Assembly: GCA_964646615.1 (NCBI GenBank)
Contig: CAZYEV010000089.1
Span: 1 to 30,461 of the forward strand
Length of the DNA stretch: 30,461 bases
DNA from: M3007 sp964646615
Lineage (GTDB): Bacteria; Bacteroidota; Bacteroidia; Chitinophagales; Saprospiraceae
Direction of reading: 5' to 3'
Shown: positions 30,416-30,461 of the stretch, in pieces
How positions within the stretch are numbered: position 1 is the first letter of the stretch
How the letters are laid out: each line of letters opens with the position of its first letter
Translations under genes and position numbers: made by a program
The notes under the pieces: generated by a model
What the model was told of the DNA's origin: nothing
Seen by the model: the letters and a program-made list of their open reading frames with translations, nothing else
Database searches by the model: none

Positions 30416-30461
30416 TTACTCGATAAGCACTAAGCGCTTGGCCACTACCCTGCCGCTGGAA
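30416..30461 (-). CDS. 3' end of a T9SS-secreted protein (partial)
   Basis: On the minus strand, the frame from the right edge reads SSGRVVAKRLVLIE and stops with TAA at 30418-30416. This matches the last strand of T9SS type A sorting domains, which typically reads (S/T)..G.VV.KRLV(V/L). Only 14 codons are visible, so the rest of the protein is unknown. The nearby palindromes lie immediately downstream of the stop. Confidence 0.55.
   Translation of the reverse strand, partial: SSGRVVAKRLVLIE

Overview
The window looks like a GC-rich member of the Bacteroidota, perhaps Saprospirales or Chitinophagales-like, though the order is a guess. Four observations support the phylum. At least three genes and one partial gene end in type IX secretion (T9SS) sorting domains. 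Several intergenic regions carry the Bacteroidota -7 promoter element TAnnTTTG. Clear Shine-Dalgarno sequences are scarce. The single tRNA gene has no encoded CCA.

Layout, left to right: the 3' end of an OmpA-type envelope protein (1-544); an AT-richer, possibly acquired AAA/DUF4143 ATPase with an inverted repeat over its promoter (852-2033); a large SWIM-SNF2 helicase (minus, 2098-5691); a PagL-like lipid A deacylase (5910-7052); a giant T9SS metallopeptidase with 18 PKD domains (minus, 7125-12902); a small outer-membrane barrel and recF (13226-14945); a T9SS subtilase (minus, 14954-19057); a TerC transporter (19240-20322); an unrecognised 50-residue basic protein with its own promoter and terminator (20454-20606); a small secreted protein (20738-21322); a T9SS choice-of-anchor-B/LVIVD protein (minus, 21392-22786), divergent from a PorV/PorQ-like barrel (22922-24040); a DUF1460 amidase-like protein and triosephosphate isomerase (minus, 24197-25943); a divergent XRE/IrrE-like regulator with a DUF3089 hydrolase 7 nt behind it, then an M48 lipoprotein protease (26028-29443); a small lipoprotein-like gene (minus); tRNA-Val(TAC) with promoter and terminator (minus); a nest of palindromic repeats; and the last 14 codons of a further T9SS cargo (minus).

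The dominant theme is the cell envelope and secretion: three T9SS cargoes, two of them peptidases, a PorV/PorQ-like barrel, a lipid A deacylase, a cell-wall amidase-like enzyme and a lipoprotein protease. Housekeeping genes (recF, tpiA, tRNA-Val) are interspersed. I see no CRISPR array, prophage, transposase or biosynthetic cluster. The most interesting signals are the strictly alternating two-type PKD array with one invariant cysteine per domain, the promoter-ORF-terminator unit of the 50-residue protein, the inverted repeat over the ATPase promoter, and the palindromic repeats at the right edge.
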